64,000 nucleotides of DNA from Caballeronia catudaia (lineage in GTDB: Bacteria; Pseudomonadota; Gammaproteobacteria; Burkholderiales; Burkholderiaceae), in the NCBI RefSeq assembly GCF_001544755.2, contig NZ_FCOF02000004.1:62001-126000 (forward strand), read 5' to 3'. Both the position numbers and the translations under genes were made by a program. The first letter of the stretch is position 1; each line of letters opens with the position of its first letter. Shown in pieces: positions 34,223-44,591 of this stretch. The notes under the pieces are model-generated. The model saw only the letters and a program-made list of their open reading frames with translations. It was not told where the DNA came from and searched no databases.

Positions 34223-35716
34223 GTGACCGTCATGCAAAGAAAATCCGTCGCTGCGCTGCAAAGCGAAGCAGAGGAGACCGAGGAAGCGCTTCAGGAGCAC
34301 GGCGGCCACGCGCTCACCCGTTCGCTCACCGCGCTCGATGTCACCATGCTCGGCATAGGCTGCATCATCGGCGCGGGGATTTTCGTGCTGACCGGCCATG
34401 CGGCGGCGACCAACGCCGGGCCCGCCATCACCATCTCGTTCGTGCTCGGCGCGATCGTCTGCGCGCTCGCGGGCCTGTGCTACGCCGAAATGGCTTCGAC
34501 GGTGCCGGTGTCCGGCAGCGCCTACACCTACGCTTATGCGACGATGGGCGAGCTGATCGCATGGCTCATCGGCTGGGATCTGATTCTCGAGTACGCGGTC
34601 GGTGCGACGACGGTCGCGATCGGCTGGTCGGGCTATGTCGTGAGCTTTCTGCATTCGCTCGGCATCGACATACCCGAGCAGTTTGCGAAGGCGCCCTTCG
34701 CTTACGAGCCGGGCCACGGCTGGAGTCACGCCGGCGCGATTCTCAACGTGCCCGCGATGGTGATCGTCGGCCTCATCACACTCCTGCTCGTGACCGGCAT
34801 ACGCGAGTCGGCGCGCGTGAACAGCGTCATCGTCGTGATCAAGGTGCTGATCGTGCTCGCGTTCATCGCCGCTGGCATCGCGTATGTGGACAAGGCGAAC
34901 TGGGTCACCGCGCAGAACCCGACTGGCGCGTTCCTGCCGCCGAATACCGGCGAGTCGGGGGTGTTCGGCATGAGCGGCGTGCTGCGCGGCGCGGCGGTCG
35001 TGTTCTTTGCCTATATCGGCTTCGATTCCGTGTCGTGCGTGGCGCAGGAAACACGCAATCCAAGACGCGACATGCCGATCGGCCTGCTCGGTTCGCTCAC
35101 GATTTGCACGATTCTCTACGTGCTCGTGTCGTATGTGCTGACGGGCATCGTGCCTTACGACAAGCTCAACGTGTCGGACCCGATCGCCGTCGGCGTCGAT
35201 GCGATCGGCATGCGCTGGCTTTCGCCCATCGTCAAGCTCGGTGCGATCTTCGGGCTGACCTCCGTGATTCTCGTGCTGCTGCTTTCACAGCCGCGCATTT
35301 TCTATTCGATGGCGAAAGACGGCCTTTTGCCGCCATTCGCCTCGAAGATTCACCCGCGCTTCCATACGCCCTACATCACGACGATCTTCACCGGCGTCAT
35401 CGTGATGATTCTCGCGGGGACGCTGCCGATCGGGCTCGTCGGCGAACTCGTGAGCATCGGCACGTTGTTCGCGTTCACCGTCGTGAGCATCGGCGTGCTC
35501 GTGCTGCGCATCACGCAGCCGAATCTGGAGCGTGCATTCAAGACGCCCGCCGTGTTCATCGTCGCGCCGGTCGGCGCGCTGTCGTCGCTATTCCTGATGT
35601 CCGGATTGCCCGCCGACACATGGATACGGCTCGTGATCTGGATGGCGATCGGTGTCGTGATCTACTTCGTTTACGGCATCAGGCACAGCAGGCTGCGCAA
35701 GCAACGCGAGTCATAG
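34223..35716 (+). CDS. APC-superfamily amino acid permease (cationic amino acid transporter type)
   Basis: A 497-residue transporter with about 12 helices. The first two helices give [19 protein letters not shown] (G-S/A-G-I-F substrate-backbone motif) and [45 protein letters not shown], typical of the CAT branch. [25 protein letters not shown] is the conserved TM6-loop region. GTG at 34223 is chosen because AGGAGG lies 5 bp before it; an ATG three codons later is 14 bp away. Probably imports basic or branched amino acids. Confidence 0.88.
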   Translation: MTVMQRKSVAALQSEAEETEEALQEHGGHALTRSLTALDVTMLGIGCIIGAGIFVLTGHAAATNAGPAITISFVLGAIVCALAGLCYAEMASTVPVSGSAYTYAYATMGELIAWLIGWDLILEYAVGATTVAIGWSGYVVSFLHSLGIDIPEQFAKAPFAYEPGHGWSHAGAILNVPAMVIVGLITLLLVTGIRESARVNSVIVVIKVLIVLAFIAAGIAYVDKANWVTAQNPTGAFLPPNTGESGVFGMSGVLRGAAVVFFAYIGFDSVSCVAQETRNPRRDMPIGLLGSLTICTILYVLVSYVLTGIVPYDKLNVSDPIAVGVDAIGMRWLSPIVKLGAIFGLTSVILVLLLSQPRIFYSMAKDGLLPPFASKIHPRFHTPYITTIFTGVIVMILAGTLPIGLVGELVSIGTLFAFTVVSIGVLVLRITQPNLERAFKTPAVFIVAPVGALSSLFLMSGLPADTWIRLVIWMAIGVVIYFVYGIRHSRLRKQRES

Positions 35717-35726
35717 ACAGATATGC

Positions 35727-35753
35727 AAGGGGCCGCACGAAAACGCGGCCCTT
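35727..35753 (+). terminator. Terminator after permease
   Basis: AAGGGGCCGC pairs with GCGGCCCTT (one bulged G) over an ACGAAAAC loop and is followed by TTC. It lies between convergent genes and can serve both. Confidence 0.65.
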
Positions 35754-35757
35754 TCGC

Positions 35758-37758
35758 TTATTCCGACGCGCGTTTCGATTCGTGTTCGCGCGCTTCTTCC
35801 GGACTTTCGTAGATATACGGCGCTACGCCGCGGCGCTTCAACGCATCGCCCAGTTTCAGGCGCAAGAAGCTGCTCGTGGTATAGCGCGTCACGCGGTCGT
35901 AATGGCCATCGACCAGCTTGGTCACCATTTCCGAATACGCGTCGAGCATGTCGGGGCGTATGGAAAAGTTATCGTAATTCACGATCGCATGCGGCCGCGT
36001 CGCCGCATCGGCCAATTGCTTTTCGACTTCGCGGCGGATCGCTTCGACATCGCTCAGGCTCTTGACTTCGAGCCCTTCGAAATTGATGAAGAAGAGATCC
36101 TTCTCCGCGTCATAGCTGAAGCGTTCGGACAAGTCGAGGCTCAGAAGGATTTTACGCAAGCCCATCGGCGCATCGCGGAAAATGCGTTCGTCCATCAGAC
36201 GCGGCGGCGTGTCCGTGATCGGCGCGAAACCCATTTGCGCGACGATGTCCCGCTCGATATCGATGCCCGGCGCGACTTCAGTCAGCGCGAGTCCCTTGTC
36301 CGTGAGCTCGAACACGCAGCGCTCGGTGATATAGAGCACAGGCTGTCCGCGCTCTGCCGCATAACTGCCGCTGAACGTGCGATGCTCGACTGCCTCGACG
36401 AACTTGCGGCAATCGCCTTCGCGATTGATCTTGAGCTTGCCGTCTTCGATCGCCACATCGAGCTTGCCCGCGTTGAACGTGCCGACGAACACGACCTTCT
36501 TCGCCGCCTGGCTGATGTTGATGAAGCCGCCCGCGCCCGCGAGCTTCGGGCCGAACTTGCTCACGTTGAGATTGCCTTCGCGGTCGGCCTGCGCGAGACC
36601 GAGGAACGCGATATCGAGGCCGCCGCCATCGTAGAAATCGAACTGATACGGCTGATCGATGATCGCCTGCGTGTTGGTCGCCGCGCCGAAGTTCAGACCT
36701 CCCGCCGGAATGCCGCCGATGACGCCCGGCTCGGTCGTCATCGTGAAGAGATCGATCACCTGCTCTTCGTTCGCCACGCTCGCGATGCCCTCCGGCATGC
36801 CGATGCCGAGATTCACGATGCTGTTCGCCATGAGTTCGAACGCCGCGCGCCGCGCGATGATCTTGCGCTCGGTGAGGCCCATCGGCGGCACGGAGCTCGC
36901 GGCCACGCGCAGTTCGCTGGAAAACGCCGCGCTGTATTGCTCGCCGAAGGTCTGCCAGTGATTGTCGGCTTTCGCGAGCACGACGCAATCGACCATCACG
37001 CCGGGAATCTTCACCTGACGCGAGTTGAGCGTGTTCGATTCCGCGAGCCGCTCCACTTGCGCGATCACGATGCCGCCGGAATTGCGCGCGGCCATCGCGA
37101 TGGACAGCGCTTCGAGCGTCAGCGCTTCCTTTTCCATCGTGACATTGCCGTTGAGATCGGCCGTGGTGCCGCGCACGATCGCGACATCGACCGGGAAGGT
37201 CTTGTAGTACAGATGATCCGTGCCGTCGATGGGCATGAGCCGCACGAGGTCTTCCGTCGTGCGCGCATTGAGCTTGCCGCCGCCGTTGCGCGGATCGACG
37301 AACGTGCCGAGGCCGACCGTCGAGATCTGTCCGGGCCGGTGCGCGGCGATATCGCGAAAGAGCTGCGAAATCACGCCTTGCGGCAGGTTATACGCTTCGA
37401 TGCGGTTTTCGATCGCCAACTTCTGCAAGCCCGGCACGAGGCCCCAATGCCCGCCTATCACGCGCTTGACGAGCCCTTCGTGCGCGAGATGATTGAGGCC
37501 CTTGGCGCGGCCATCGCCCTGACCGGCGGCATACACGAGCGTGAGGCCGGCGATCGGATGCGCGCCTTCGACGAAGCGCTCCTCCAGCGCGATGGCGACT
37601 TCCTCCGCGAAGCCGATGCCGACGAAGCCGCTCGTCGCGATCGTGTCGCCCGACTGGATCAGGCGCACGGCCTCGCGCGCTGACACGATCTTGCCGCGCT
37701 CGACGAGGCGCGTGCCGGAGGGAAACGGATGGCGGGTCGGCGTGCTGCTGGCGGTCAT
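35758..37758 (-). CDS. Acyl-CoA:acetate/3-ketoacid CoA-transferase (YdiF/Pct-like, long form)
   Basis: A 666-residue class I CoA-transferase with alpha and beta parts fused. The alpha part (about 20-290) has DTIATSGFVGIGFAEEVAIALEERF. The beta part begins near ERKIIARRAAFELMANSIVNLGIGMPEGIA, and the catalytic Glu is in MTTEPGVIGGIPAGG. About 120 residues beyond the usual YdiF/Pct end form an extra C-terminal domain (LDLSERFSYDAEKDLFFINFEGL). ATG 37758 follows CAGGAGA. It probably activates short-chain acids by CoA exchange. Confidence 0.88.
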   Translation of the reverse strand: MTASSTPTRHPFPSGTRLVERGKIVSAREAVRLIQSGDTIATSGFVGIGFAEEVAIALEERFVEGAHPIAGLTLVYAAGQGDGRAKGLNHLAHEGLVKRVIGGHWGLVPGLQKLAIENRIEAYNLPQGVISQLFRDIAAHRPGQISTVGLGTFVDPRNGGGKLNARTTEDLVRLMPIDGTDHLYYKTFPVDVAIVRGTTADLNGNVTMEKEALTLEALSIAMAARNSGGIVIAQVERLAESNTLNSRQVKIPGVMVDCVVLAKADNHWQTFGEQYSAAFSSELRVAASSVPPMGLTERKIIARRAAFELMANSIVNLGIGMPEGIASVANEEQVIDLFTMTTEPGVIGGIPAGGLNFGAATNTQAIIDQPYQFDFYDGGGLDIAFLGLAQADREGNLNVSKFGPKLAGAGGFINISQAAKKVVFVGTFNAGKLDVAIEDGKLKINREGDCRKFVEAVEHRTFSGSYAAERGQPVLYITERCVFELTDKGLALTEVAPGIDIERDIVAQMGFAPITDTPPRLMDERIFRDAPMGLRKILLSLDLSERFSYDAEKDLFFINFEGLEVKSLSDVEAIRREVEKQLADAATRPHAIVNYDNFSIRPDMLDAYSEMVTKLVDGHYDRVTRYTTSSFLRLKLGDALKRRGVAPYIYESPEEAREHESKRASE

Positions 37759-37855
37759 GGCGTCTCCTGTTTGCCGCGTTGTCTTGTCGTCAGTCTCGCT
37801 CCCCGTCGCGACGCGTGCTTTCCTCGAATGCCCGCCTATCAGCCGATTTGCGCCG

Positions 37856-39781
37856 TCATATCTCGACGCGCGTGCCGACCTCGATCACGCGATCGGCAGG
37901 CAGGCGCAAATACGCCGCGACGTTCCCCACATTGTGCAGCATGATCGCGAAGAGCCGTTCGCGCCATAACGCCATGCCCGTGCCCGGCGTCGGCACGACG
38001 GTCGCCCGCGAAAGAAAATAGGAACTGCTTGCGCGATCGAACTTGACGCCCGATGGCCGGCATTTCTCCAGCGCGGCGGGCAAATCCACTTCGTCCTTGA
38101 AGCCGTAGTTCACCGTCACCTGAAAGCAGCCGTTTCCTAGGGCTTGCAAGGCCACGCGCCGCGTTTCGTCGACCCACGGCACCGGTTCGGTCGCAACCGT
38201 CAGGAACACCGTGTTTTCGTGCAGCACGCGGTTATGCATGAGGTTGTTGATGAGCGAATGCGGCACGCTGTTGGGATCGTTCGACATGAAGATGGCCGTG
38301 CCCTCCACGCGCGCGGGCGAACGCGCGGTCAGATTCGCGAGGAACGGCTTCAGCGGCGTCGTGCCCGCGCGCACGTGCGCTTCCTGAATCATCATTTGCG
38401 CGCCGCGTCCCCATGTCGCCATGATCGTGAACATCACGAGGCCGATCGCGACCGGAAACCAGCCGCCCTCCGCAATCTTCAGGCAATTCGCCGAGAAGAA
38501 CATGGCGTCGATCACGAAGAAGAACGCCGTCGCGAAGAGGCACAGCGCCCAGTTGTAGTGCCAGGCGTAGCGGATGACGAAGAAGGTCAGCACGGTCGTG
38601 ATGAGCATCGTGCCCGTGACGGCGATGCCGTATGCCGAACCCAGCGCGGTCGACGAGCCGAAGCCGAGCACGGCGGCGACCACGGCGAGCAGCAGCGTCC
38701 AGTTGATCCCCGGCACATAGATCTGACCGATCTCCCGCGCCGACGTGTACACGACGCTCATGCGAGGCAGAAAGCCGAGCTGCATCGCCTGCTTGGTCAT
38801 CGAGTACGTGCCGGAGATCACGGCCTGCGACGCGATGACGGTCGCGATCGTCGAGAGCACGACCATCGGATAGAGCATCCACGACGGAAAGAGGCGATAG
38901 AACGGATTCTGCAACGCGGATGGATCGGCGATCAGCAGCGCGCCCTGACCGAGATAGTTGAGCGCGAGCGCCGGAAAGACGATGACGAACCACGTGAGGC
39001 GAATCGGCCGTGAGCCGAAGTGACCCATGTCGGCATAGAGCGCTTCCGCGCCTGTGAGCGAGAGCACGACCGCGCCGAGCGCAACGAACGCGAGCCAGCG
39101 ATGATGCAGGCAGAATGCGAGCCCTCTCAGCGGATTCAGCGCGGTGAGAATGTGCGGCGCATCCTTGATGTTCATGAGACCCGACACCGCCAGCACGATG
39201 AACCACAGCACCATGACGGGCCCGAACACCGCGCCGATGCCCGAGGTGCCGTGCTTCTGCATCACGAAGAGCCCGATGAGCGCGACGAGCGTGATAGGCA
39301 CGACGTACGGCTGCAACATCGGCGCGGCCACTTCGAGCCCTTCCACGGCGCTCAGCACGGAAATGGCCGGCGTGATGACGCCATCGCCGTAAAAGAGCGC
39401 GGCGCCCATCACGCCGATGAGCAGGAGCACGTGCTTCAACCGCTTTTTCGATTCCACCGACGACGCCGCGAGCGCGAGCAGCGCCATGATGCCGCCTTCG
39501 CCGTGATTATTGGCGCGCAGGATCAGCGCGACATACTTCAGCGAAACGATGACCGTGAGCGACCAGAAGATCAGCGACACGATGCCGATCACGTTCGCGG
39601 GCTGCAATGGCAGGCCGCCCGCGGGATCGAACACGGTTTTGAGCGTGTAGAGCGGGCTCGTGCCGATATCGCCATAGACGACGCCCAATGCCGCGAGCGA
39701 AAGCCCCAGCAACGCCGGATGGCCGTGCGGCTCGGGCGCGTGTTTGTCGTCGGCCGGCAAGCCGGGTGCAGTCGATCCCAT
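37856..39781 (-). CDS. kup: Kup-family low-affinity potassium transporter
   Basis: A 641-residue inner-membrane K+ uptake protein. The diagnostic N-terminal GVVYGDIGTSPLYTLKTVFDPAGG lies at about 33-56. Some 12 helices follow (GVITPAISVLSAVEGLEV at about 130, GAEALYADMGHFGSRPIRLTW at about 250), and then a soluble C-terminal domain of about 190 residues. ATG 39781 is chosen for its AGGGAGG site; a second ATG five codons upstream lacks one. No regulatory gene is adjacent. Confidence 0.95.
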   Translation of the reverse strand: MGSTAPGLPADDKHAPEPHGHPALLGLSLAALGVVYGDIGTSPLYTLKTVFDPAGGLPLQPANVIGIVSLIFWSLTVIVSLKYVALILRANNHGEGGIMALLALAASSVESKKRLKHVLLLIGVMGAALFYGDGVITPAISVLSAVEGLEVAAPMLQPYVVPITLVALIGLFVMQKHGTSGIGAVFGPVMVLWFIVLAVSGLMNIKDAPHILTALNPLRGLAFCLHHRWLAFVALGAVVLSLTGAEALYADMGHFGSRPIRLTWFVIVFPALALNYLGQGALLIADPSALQNPFYRLFPSWMLYPMVVLSTIATVIASQAVISGTYSMTKQAMQLGFLPRMSVVYTSAREIGQIYVPGINWTLLLAVVAAVLGFGSSTALGSAYGIAVTGTMLITTVLTFFVIRYAWHYNWALCLFATAFFFVIDAMFFSANCLKIAEGGWFPVAIGLVMFTIMATWGRGAQMMIQEAHVRAGTTPLKPFLANLTARSPARVEGTAIFMSNDPNSVPHSLINNLMHNRVLHENTVFLTVATEPVPWVDETRRVALQALGNGCFQVTVNYGFKDEVDLPAALEKCRPSGVKFDRASSSYFLSRATVVPTPGTGMALWRERLFAIMLHNVGNVAAYLRLPADRVIEVGTRVEI

Positions 39782-39908
39782 GATTCCTCCCTGCATTTTC
39801 CTGGCCGCCGTGACTCGCGCGGCCTATTTGTCAGAGGATGAGCGTCTGCGTTGCTGTGTCGATAAGTATAGGAACGGATATGGGCCGTGTCCGCGCAAGA
39901 AGCGTTAT

Positions 39909-40745
39909 TTACGCGTATTTGATTTGTGCGACAGCGCGCAAATCGTCGGCGGTGGCGGTGCCGTAACCGAAAAACTCGAGATACGCCGGGATCATTTCGA
40001 AAAGCATGTCCGTGCCGACCTGCACGGCGCAGCCCTTTTCCTTTGCGGCGCGCAGGAGCGGCGTGTACTCCGACTTCATCACGACTTCACCGACGAACGT
40101 GGTCGGCGCGATCCGCTCGATATCAAACGGCAGCGGGTCGCTTTCCTTCATGCCCAGCGGCGTCGCGTTCACGATGACGTCAAAGCCGTCCGGGTCTTTC
40201 GTGTCCGTCCTGACGACGAGTTGGGGATAGTGCTCGCGCAAACGCGACGCGAGGCCCTCGACGGATGTCGTATTCGTATCGAAGATCGCGATCTCCGCGA
40301 CGCCCGCAGCCGCGAGCGATGCCGCGATCGGCGAGCCGACGCCGCCACTGCCGAGCACGAGCACGCGCGTGCCCGCGAGCTTGCGGCCTTTGCGTTCGAC
40401 GCCGCGCACGAAGCCCGCGCCATCGAACTGATCGCCGACGAGCGTGCCGTCAGGGCGTTTCAGGATCGCGTTGCACGCCCCGGCGATGCGCGCGGTCGGG
40501 CTCACTTCGTCCATCAGGCCGACGGTCGTGATCTTGTGCGGCATCGTGACGAGCGCGCCGCGAATGTTCGTCAGCTTGAATAGATGCGGAAGAAACGCCA
40601 CGTAATCCTCGGGTTTTACGCCCATTGGCACGACGACGGCGTCGATGCCCTGCTTGTCGAACCACGGGTTGTAGATCATCGGCGCCTTGAACGCTTCGGT
40701 CGGGTAGCCGAGGTGAGCAATCAGAGTGGTCTTGCCGCTGATCAT
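39909..40745 (-). CDS. Shikimate dehydrogenase-like NAD(P) oxidoreductase
   Basis: A 278-residue AroE-superfamily protein. The substrate domain has the catalytic Lys in LVTMPHKITTVGLMDEVS and Asn/Asp in ACNAILKRPDGTLVGDQFDGAGFVRGV. The NADP domain has VLVLGSGGVGSPIAASLAAAG. The N-terminal S-x-S substrate motif of true AroE is replaced by HLGYPTEAFKAP, so this is a paralogue (YdiB/quinate or related type) rather than the biosynthetic AroE. ATG 40745 follows AAGGAG. Located upstream of the Liv genes, with 89 bp between. Confidence 0.82.
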   Translation of the reverse strand: MISGKTTLIAHLGYPTEAFKAPMIYNPWFDKQGIDAVVVPMGVKPEDYVAFLPHLFKLTNIRGALVTMPHKITTVGLMDEVSPTARIAGACNAILKRPDGTLVGDQFDGAGFVRGVERKGRKLAGTRVLVLGSGGVGSPIAASLAAAGVAEIAIFDTNTTSVEGLASRLREHYPQLVVRTDTKDPDGFDVIVNATPLGMKESDPLPFDIERIAPTTFVGEVVMKSEYTPLLRAAKEKGCAVQVGTDMLFEMIPAYLEFFGYGTATADDLRAVAQIKYA

Positions 40746-40833
40746 GGCAGCTCCTTGTTGGGGATGTCGAGGGCGCGCGTGGTCGCGCCCCCTGACCATG
40801 ATAGGGCGGATTTTTTCTGCCGCAGTGCGGCAA

Positions 40834-41568
40834 TCAATGACTCGCGCCGAGATAAGCCGCTTTCACCGATGGATCGTTGCGCAATTGCTCGGCCGGGCCG
40901 TGTGTCGCGACGCGGCCGTTCTCCAGCACATAGCCGTAATCCGCGACATTCAGCGCGGCGGCGGCGAACTGTTCGACGAGCAGCATCGTGACGCCATCGG
41001 CTTTCAGACGCTCTATGATGCGGAATACTTCATCGACGAGAATGGGCGCCAGGCCCATCGACGGTTCGTCGAGCAAGACGAGATCGGGGTTGAGCATGAT
41101 CGCGCGCGCCATCGCGAGCATTTGCTGTTCGCCGCCGGAAAGCGTGCCCGCCAGTTGATTGCGGCGTTCTTTCAGGCGCGGGAATAGCTCGATCGCGCGT
41201 TCGAGATCCGCGTTGACGTCGCCTTTGGGTCTTGACCACGTGAGGCGTGGGAATGCGCCCAGCAACAGGTTATCGGTGACGGACATCGTCGCGAATACGC
41301 GTCTTCCTTCGGGGGAATGGGCCAGTCCCAGCCGCGCGATCCTGTGCGACTCGAGCGAGTCGATGCGCTTTGCGTCGCTGCCTGCGCCCATTGTGATTTC
41401 GCCTTCTGTCGGCTTGATCATGCCGGAGATGGCGCGCATGGTTGTGGTCTTGCCTGCGCCGTTCGAGCCGATCAAGGTCACTACTTTTGCCTTCGGCACG
41501 GTCAGGGATATGCCATGCAGGACTTTGACTTTGCCGTAGCCGGCGTGGAGGTTTTTTATCGTCAGCAT
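40834..41568 (-). CDS. livF: Branched-chain amino acid ABC transporter ATPase LivF
   Basis: A 244-residue ABC ATPase at the cytoplasmic face. Walker A GSNGAGKTT (about 34-42), signature LSGGEQQMLAMARAIM (about 142), Walker B LVLLDEPSMGLAP (about 160), and H-loop in MLLVEQFAAAAL where the usual His is Gln, as is common in LivF. ATG 41568 gives family length. Last gene of the livK-livH-livMG-livF minus-strand group. Substrates may be amino acids, amides or urea. Confidence 0.93.
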   Translation of the reverse strand: MLTIKNLHAGYGKVKVLHGISLTVPKAKVVTLIGSNGAGKTTTMRAISGMIKPTEGEITMGAGSDAKRIDSLESHRIARLGLAHSPEGRRVFATMSVTDNLLLGAFPRLTWSRPKGDVNADLERAIELFPRLKERRNQLAGTLSGGEQQMLAMARAIMLNPDLVLLDEPSMGLAPILVDEVFRIIERLKADGVTMLLVEQFAAAALNVADYGYVLENGRVATHGPAEQLRNDPSVKAAYLGASH

Positions 41569-41639
41569 TTTTGTTTTCTGCTTTGGCTCTGCATTGCTTT
41601 CGTGGAATCCTGAAGCAAGCTCCCCGATAACAAAAAGAA

Positions 41640-43583
41640 TCAAACAGCCTCAGCCGTCTGCCCACCCAAATAAGCCTCGATAACCTTCTCATTAGCCTGA
41701 ATCTCGGAAGGCTTCCCCTCAGCGATTTTCTGCCCAAAGTCGAGCACCGACACAACATCGCACACGCTCATCACCACATCCATATGATGCTCGATCAACA
41801 CCAGCGTGATGCCGTGATTGCGCACCTTCCGAATGATCGCGACGAGTTCGCGAATATCCGGTGCGGTCAAGCCAGCCGCAGGCTCATCGAGCAAAAGCAG
41901 TTGCGGATCCAGCGCCAACGCACGCGCGATCTCCAGCAACCGCTGCTTGCCATAAGGCAAGTTCCGCGCTTCCTCGCCCGCGACATTCTCCAGCCCGACA
42001 AAGCGCAGCATATTGAAAGCACGCTCACGCGCCGCGCGCTCCTCACGCCGATACCGCGAACTCATCACACCGACATCCGCGAAATTCGACTTGAACGTGT
42101 GATGCAAGCCCACGAGCACGTTCTCCAGCGCCGTCATTTCGCCAAAGAGCTGCACATTCTGGAACGTCCGCGCGATACCCGACAGCGCAATCTTCGACGA
42201 GGTACGTCCCGCAAGCGATTGGCCTTCGTATTCGATCGCGCCCGCAGTCGGCACATAGATGCCCGTCAACACGTTCATCATCGTGCTCTTGCCAGAACCG
42301 TTCGGACCGATGAGACCGTGAATCGTGCCGCGCTTCACCGTCAGGTTCACGTCGTTCAACGCCTTCAGCCCGCTGAACTGCATCAGCACGCCGCGCACGT
42401 CGAGAAGCGTCTGCGCGCCTTGCGTGGCGACCGCCGCCACGGCATCGTCCTCGCGCGTATAGCTCGCGAGCTCGTCGGTCTCGACCTTCGTCACTCGCAC
42501 GCGGCCGAGATTCAATGTCTTGCGCACGAAGCCCACGATGCCATCCTGCAAGTAATAAACCACGAGCAGGATCATCAAGCCGAAGATCGTGAGGCGCCAG
42601 TCCGTCAACGCTTCGATCCAGAAAGAAAATACTGCGAGACCTGCCGTGCCGATGATCGGCACCACCACGCGCTGCGGCGTCGTGGTCTTGCGCACGAGCG
42701 CCAGCACCGCGCCCGCTACGACGACCACCGCCAGCGCCGTCGCCACCACGCGAAAATTCGCTATATCGTCTAGCAGCTTCGGCAACAGTACGATGACCGT
42801 CGAGCCGATGATCGCGCCCGTGCGGGTCTTGCGCCCGCCCATGATGATCGCGAGCAGGAACAGAATCGTCAGCTCGAAGTTATACGTGTTCGGCGAGATG
42901 TATTGCTCCGAGTACGAATAGAGACAGCCCGCCAGACCCGCAAAGCCCGCGCTGATGACGAACGCATAGACCTTGTAGCGATACACCGACACGCCCATGC
43001 AGTCCGATGCGATCGGACTGTCGCGCAAAGCCTCGAACGCGCGCCCCAGATGCGACTTCAGCACGCGATGCACGACGATCAGCGACAGAACGAGCATCGC
43101 CGCGACGAGCCAGTAATACTCCACTTCGTCGAGCTTGTGACCGGCGAACATCGGCTTCGGGATCTTGAGGCCCATCGGTCCGTTCGTCAGAAAGTCCATC
43201 TCGTTGATGAGAATCTGGATGATCGTGCCGAACGCGAGCGTCACCATCGCGAGATAAGGTCCCGATACACGCAGCGCGGGCAATGCAAGGATCGCGCCGA
43301 AGGCTGCCGTCACGAGTATCGCGAGCGGCGCCGTCACATAGAACGGCATGCCGAGCTTGCTGAAAAGCACGCCCGCCGTGTATGCACCCACGCCGAACAA
43401 GCCGGCATGACCGAGCGAAACCTGTCCCGTATAACCCACCACGATATCGAGCCCGAACAACAGGATCGCGTAAATCATGATGGTTTCGACCAAATGGATG
43501 TAGTACGGATTGCCCGATACGACCGGAAAAATCATGAGCGCGGCAAGCCCGATGAGTGCCGCGAGCCAGTTCTTTGCTTTCAT
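41640..43583 (-). CDS. Fused LivM permease-LivG ATPase
   Basis: A 647-residue two-domain ABC subunit. Residues 1-310 form the LivM permease (NPYYIHLVETIMIYAILLFGLDIVVGYTGQVSLGHAGLFGVGAY, about 9 helices). An extra pair of hydrophobic segments at about 290-360 links to a LivG ATPase at about 390-647, with Walker A GPNGSGKSTM, a non-canonical signature YGKQRLLEIARAL typical of LivG, and Walker B LLLLDEPAAGL. The fusion of livM and livG is characteristic of Burkholderiaceae importers. It starts 11 bp after livH. Confidence 0.93.
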   Translation of the reverse strand: MKAKNWLAALIGLAALMIFPVVSGNPYYIHLVETIMIYAILLFGLDIVVGYTGQVSLGHAGLFGVGAYTAGVLFSKLGMPFYVTAPLAILVTAAFGAILALPALRVSGPYLAMVTLAFGTIIQILINEMDFLTNGPMGLKIPKPMFAGHKLDEVEYYWLVAAMLVLSLIVVHRVLKSHLGRAFEALRDSPIASDCMGVSVYRYKVYAFVISAGFAGLAGCLYSYSEQYISPNTYNFELTILFLLAIIMGGRKTRTGAIIGSTVIVLLPKLLDDIANFRVVATALAVVVVAGAVLALVRKTTTPQRVVVPIIGTAGLAVFSFWIEALTDWRLTIFGLMILLVVYYLQDGIVGFVRKTLNLGRVRVTKVETDELASYTREDDAVAAVATQGAQTLLDVRGVLMQFSGLKALNDVNLTVKRGTIHGLIGPNGSGKSTMMNVLTGIYVPTAGAIEYEGQSLAGRTSSKIALSGIARTFQNVQLFGEMTALENVLVGLHHTFKSNFADVGVMSSRYRREERAARERAFNMLRFVGLENVAGEEARNLPYGKQRLLEIARALALDPQLLLLDEPAAGLTAPDIRELVAIIRKVRNHGITLVLIEHHMDVVMSVCDVVSVLDFGQKIAEGKPSEIQANEKVIEAYLGGQTAEAV

Positions 43584-43593
43584 CGTCGCCGCC

Positions 43594-44466
43594 TCAGACT
43601 TTCTTGATCGCAGTCTTGCCGAACAGACCTGCCGGTTTGACCGCAAGCACGATCAACAGCAGCACGAGCCCCGGCACGTCTTTGTAGCCGGTGGAAATAT
43701 AGAAGCCGGTCGTCGTCTCCGCGATACCGAGTATCATCCCGCCGACGATGATGCCCATGCCGCTCGACAAGCCGCCGATGATCGCCACGGCGAATGCCTT
43801 GAGACCGAGCACCGCGCCCATCGTTGCGCCGGTCAACGTGAGCGGCGCGATCAAAACCCCTGCAAATGCAGCGGTCAACGACGACAGCGCATACGAGAAG
43901 GTGATGACGAGCCCCGTGTTGATGCCCATCAGCGACGCCGCATCGCGATCGTTCGCCGTCGCGACCACGGCCTTGCCGAAGATCGTCTTGCGATTGAAGA
44001 ACTCGACTGCGAGCATCATCACGAGCGCGCCGCCAACGACGAGCAGTTCCATCGGCAGTACGTTCGCGCCGAATATTTTCAGGGGCGCTTCGGGCAAAGG
44101 CGAAGGAAAGCGCAGATCGTCGCGGCCCCAGACGTTCTCCGCGACGTTCTTGAAGATGATGCCGAGCGCGATCGTCGACATGATCCAGCCGAATTCGGAT
44201 TTGATCCTGATGGCAGGCCGCACGCCGATGCGCTCGACGAACGAGCCCTGCACGAGCCCGAAGAAACACACGAGCGGAATCATCAGCCAGTAATTGACGC
44301 CTGCGGAGACCAGCGTCAGGCCGACGAGCGCGCCGAGCATCAGCGCATCGCCCTGACCGAAATTCAGCGTGCCCGATGTGGCGAATGTGAGTTGATAGCC
44401 AAAGGCGATCACGGCGTAGATCATGCCGAGCGCGACGCCGCTATAGATGAGTTGCAGAAGGATCAT
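43594..44466 (-). CDS. livH: Branched-chain amino acid ABC transporter permease LivH
   Basis: A 290-residue inner-membrane permease of about 8 helices, with LNFGQGDALMLGALVGLTLVSAGVNYW near the N-terminus, GINTGLVITFSYALSSLTAAFAGVLIAPL near the middle (the EAA-like cytoplasmic loop before it is NDRDAASLMGIN) and LKAFAVAIIGGLSSGMGIIVGGMILGIAE near the C-terminus, all typical of LivH. It follows the binding-protein gene by 125 bp, with an intervening hairpin, and precedes the livMG fusion. Confidence 0.93.
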   Translation of the reverse strand: MILLQLIYSGVALGMIYAVIAFGYQLTFATSGTLNFGQGDALMLGALVGLTLVSAGVNYWLMIPLVCFFGLVQGSFVERIGVRPAIRIKSEFGWIMSTIALGIIFKNVAENVWGRDDLRFPSPLPEAPLKIFGANVLPMELLVVGGALVMMLAVEFFNRKTIFGKAVVATANDRDAASLMGINTGLVITFSYALSSLTAAFAGVLIAPLTLTGATMGAVLGLKAFAVAIIGGLSSGMGIIVGGMILGIAETTTGFYISTGYKDVPGLVLLLIVLAVKPAGLFGKTAIKKV

Positions 44467-44528
44467 CGGGGCGTTTGGGTTGGTGTTCGTACGCTTCTAT
44501 GAAATCTCGTATTCTTGTCGGTCTATTG

Positions 44529-44553
44529 GCACTGCCCCTGTGCGGGGCAGTGC
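44529..44553 (-). terminator. Hairpin between binding-protein and permease genes
   Basis: GCACTGCCCC-TGTGC-GGGGCAGTGC is a perfect 10-bp stem without a clear T-run on the minus strand. A 3' hairpin after a binding-protein gene usually stabilises its mRNA and lowers downstream expression, giving excess binding protein. Confidence 0.6.
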
Positions 44554-44591
44554 TAACAAACCAACGCGAAAGCAAGTTTCCAGAAAAAAAC

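Noticed and set aside
34117..37683. 1188-codon plus-strand open frame
   Set aside because: It is a shadow of the permease and, on the opposite strand, the CoA-transferase; long antisense frames are common in GC-rich DNA, and its Arg/His/Ala-rich product has no family features.
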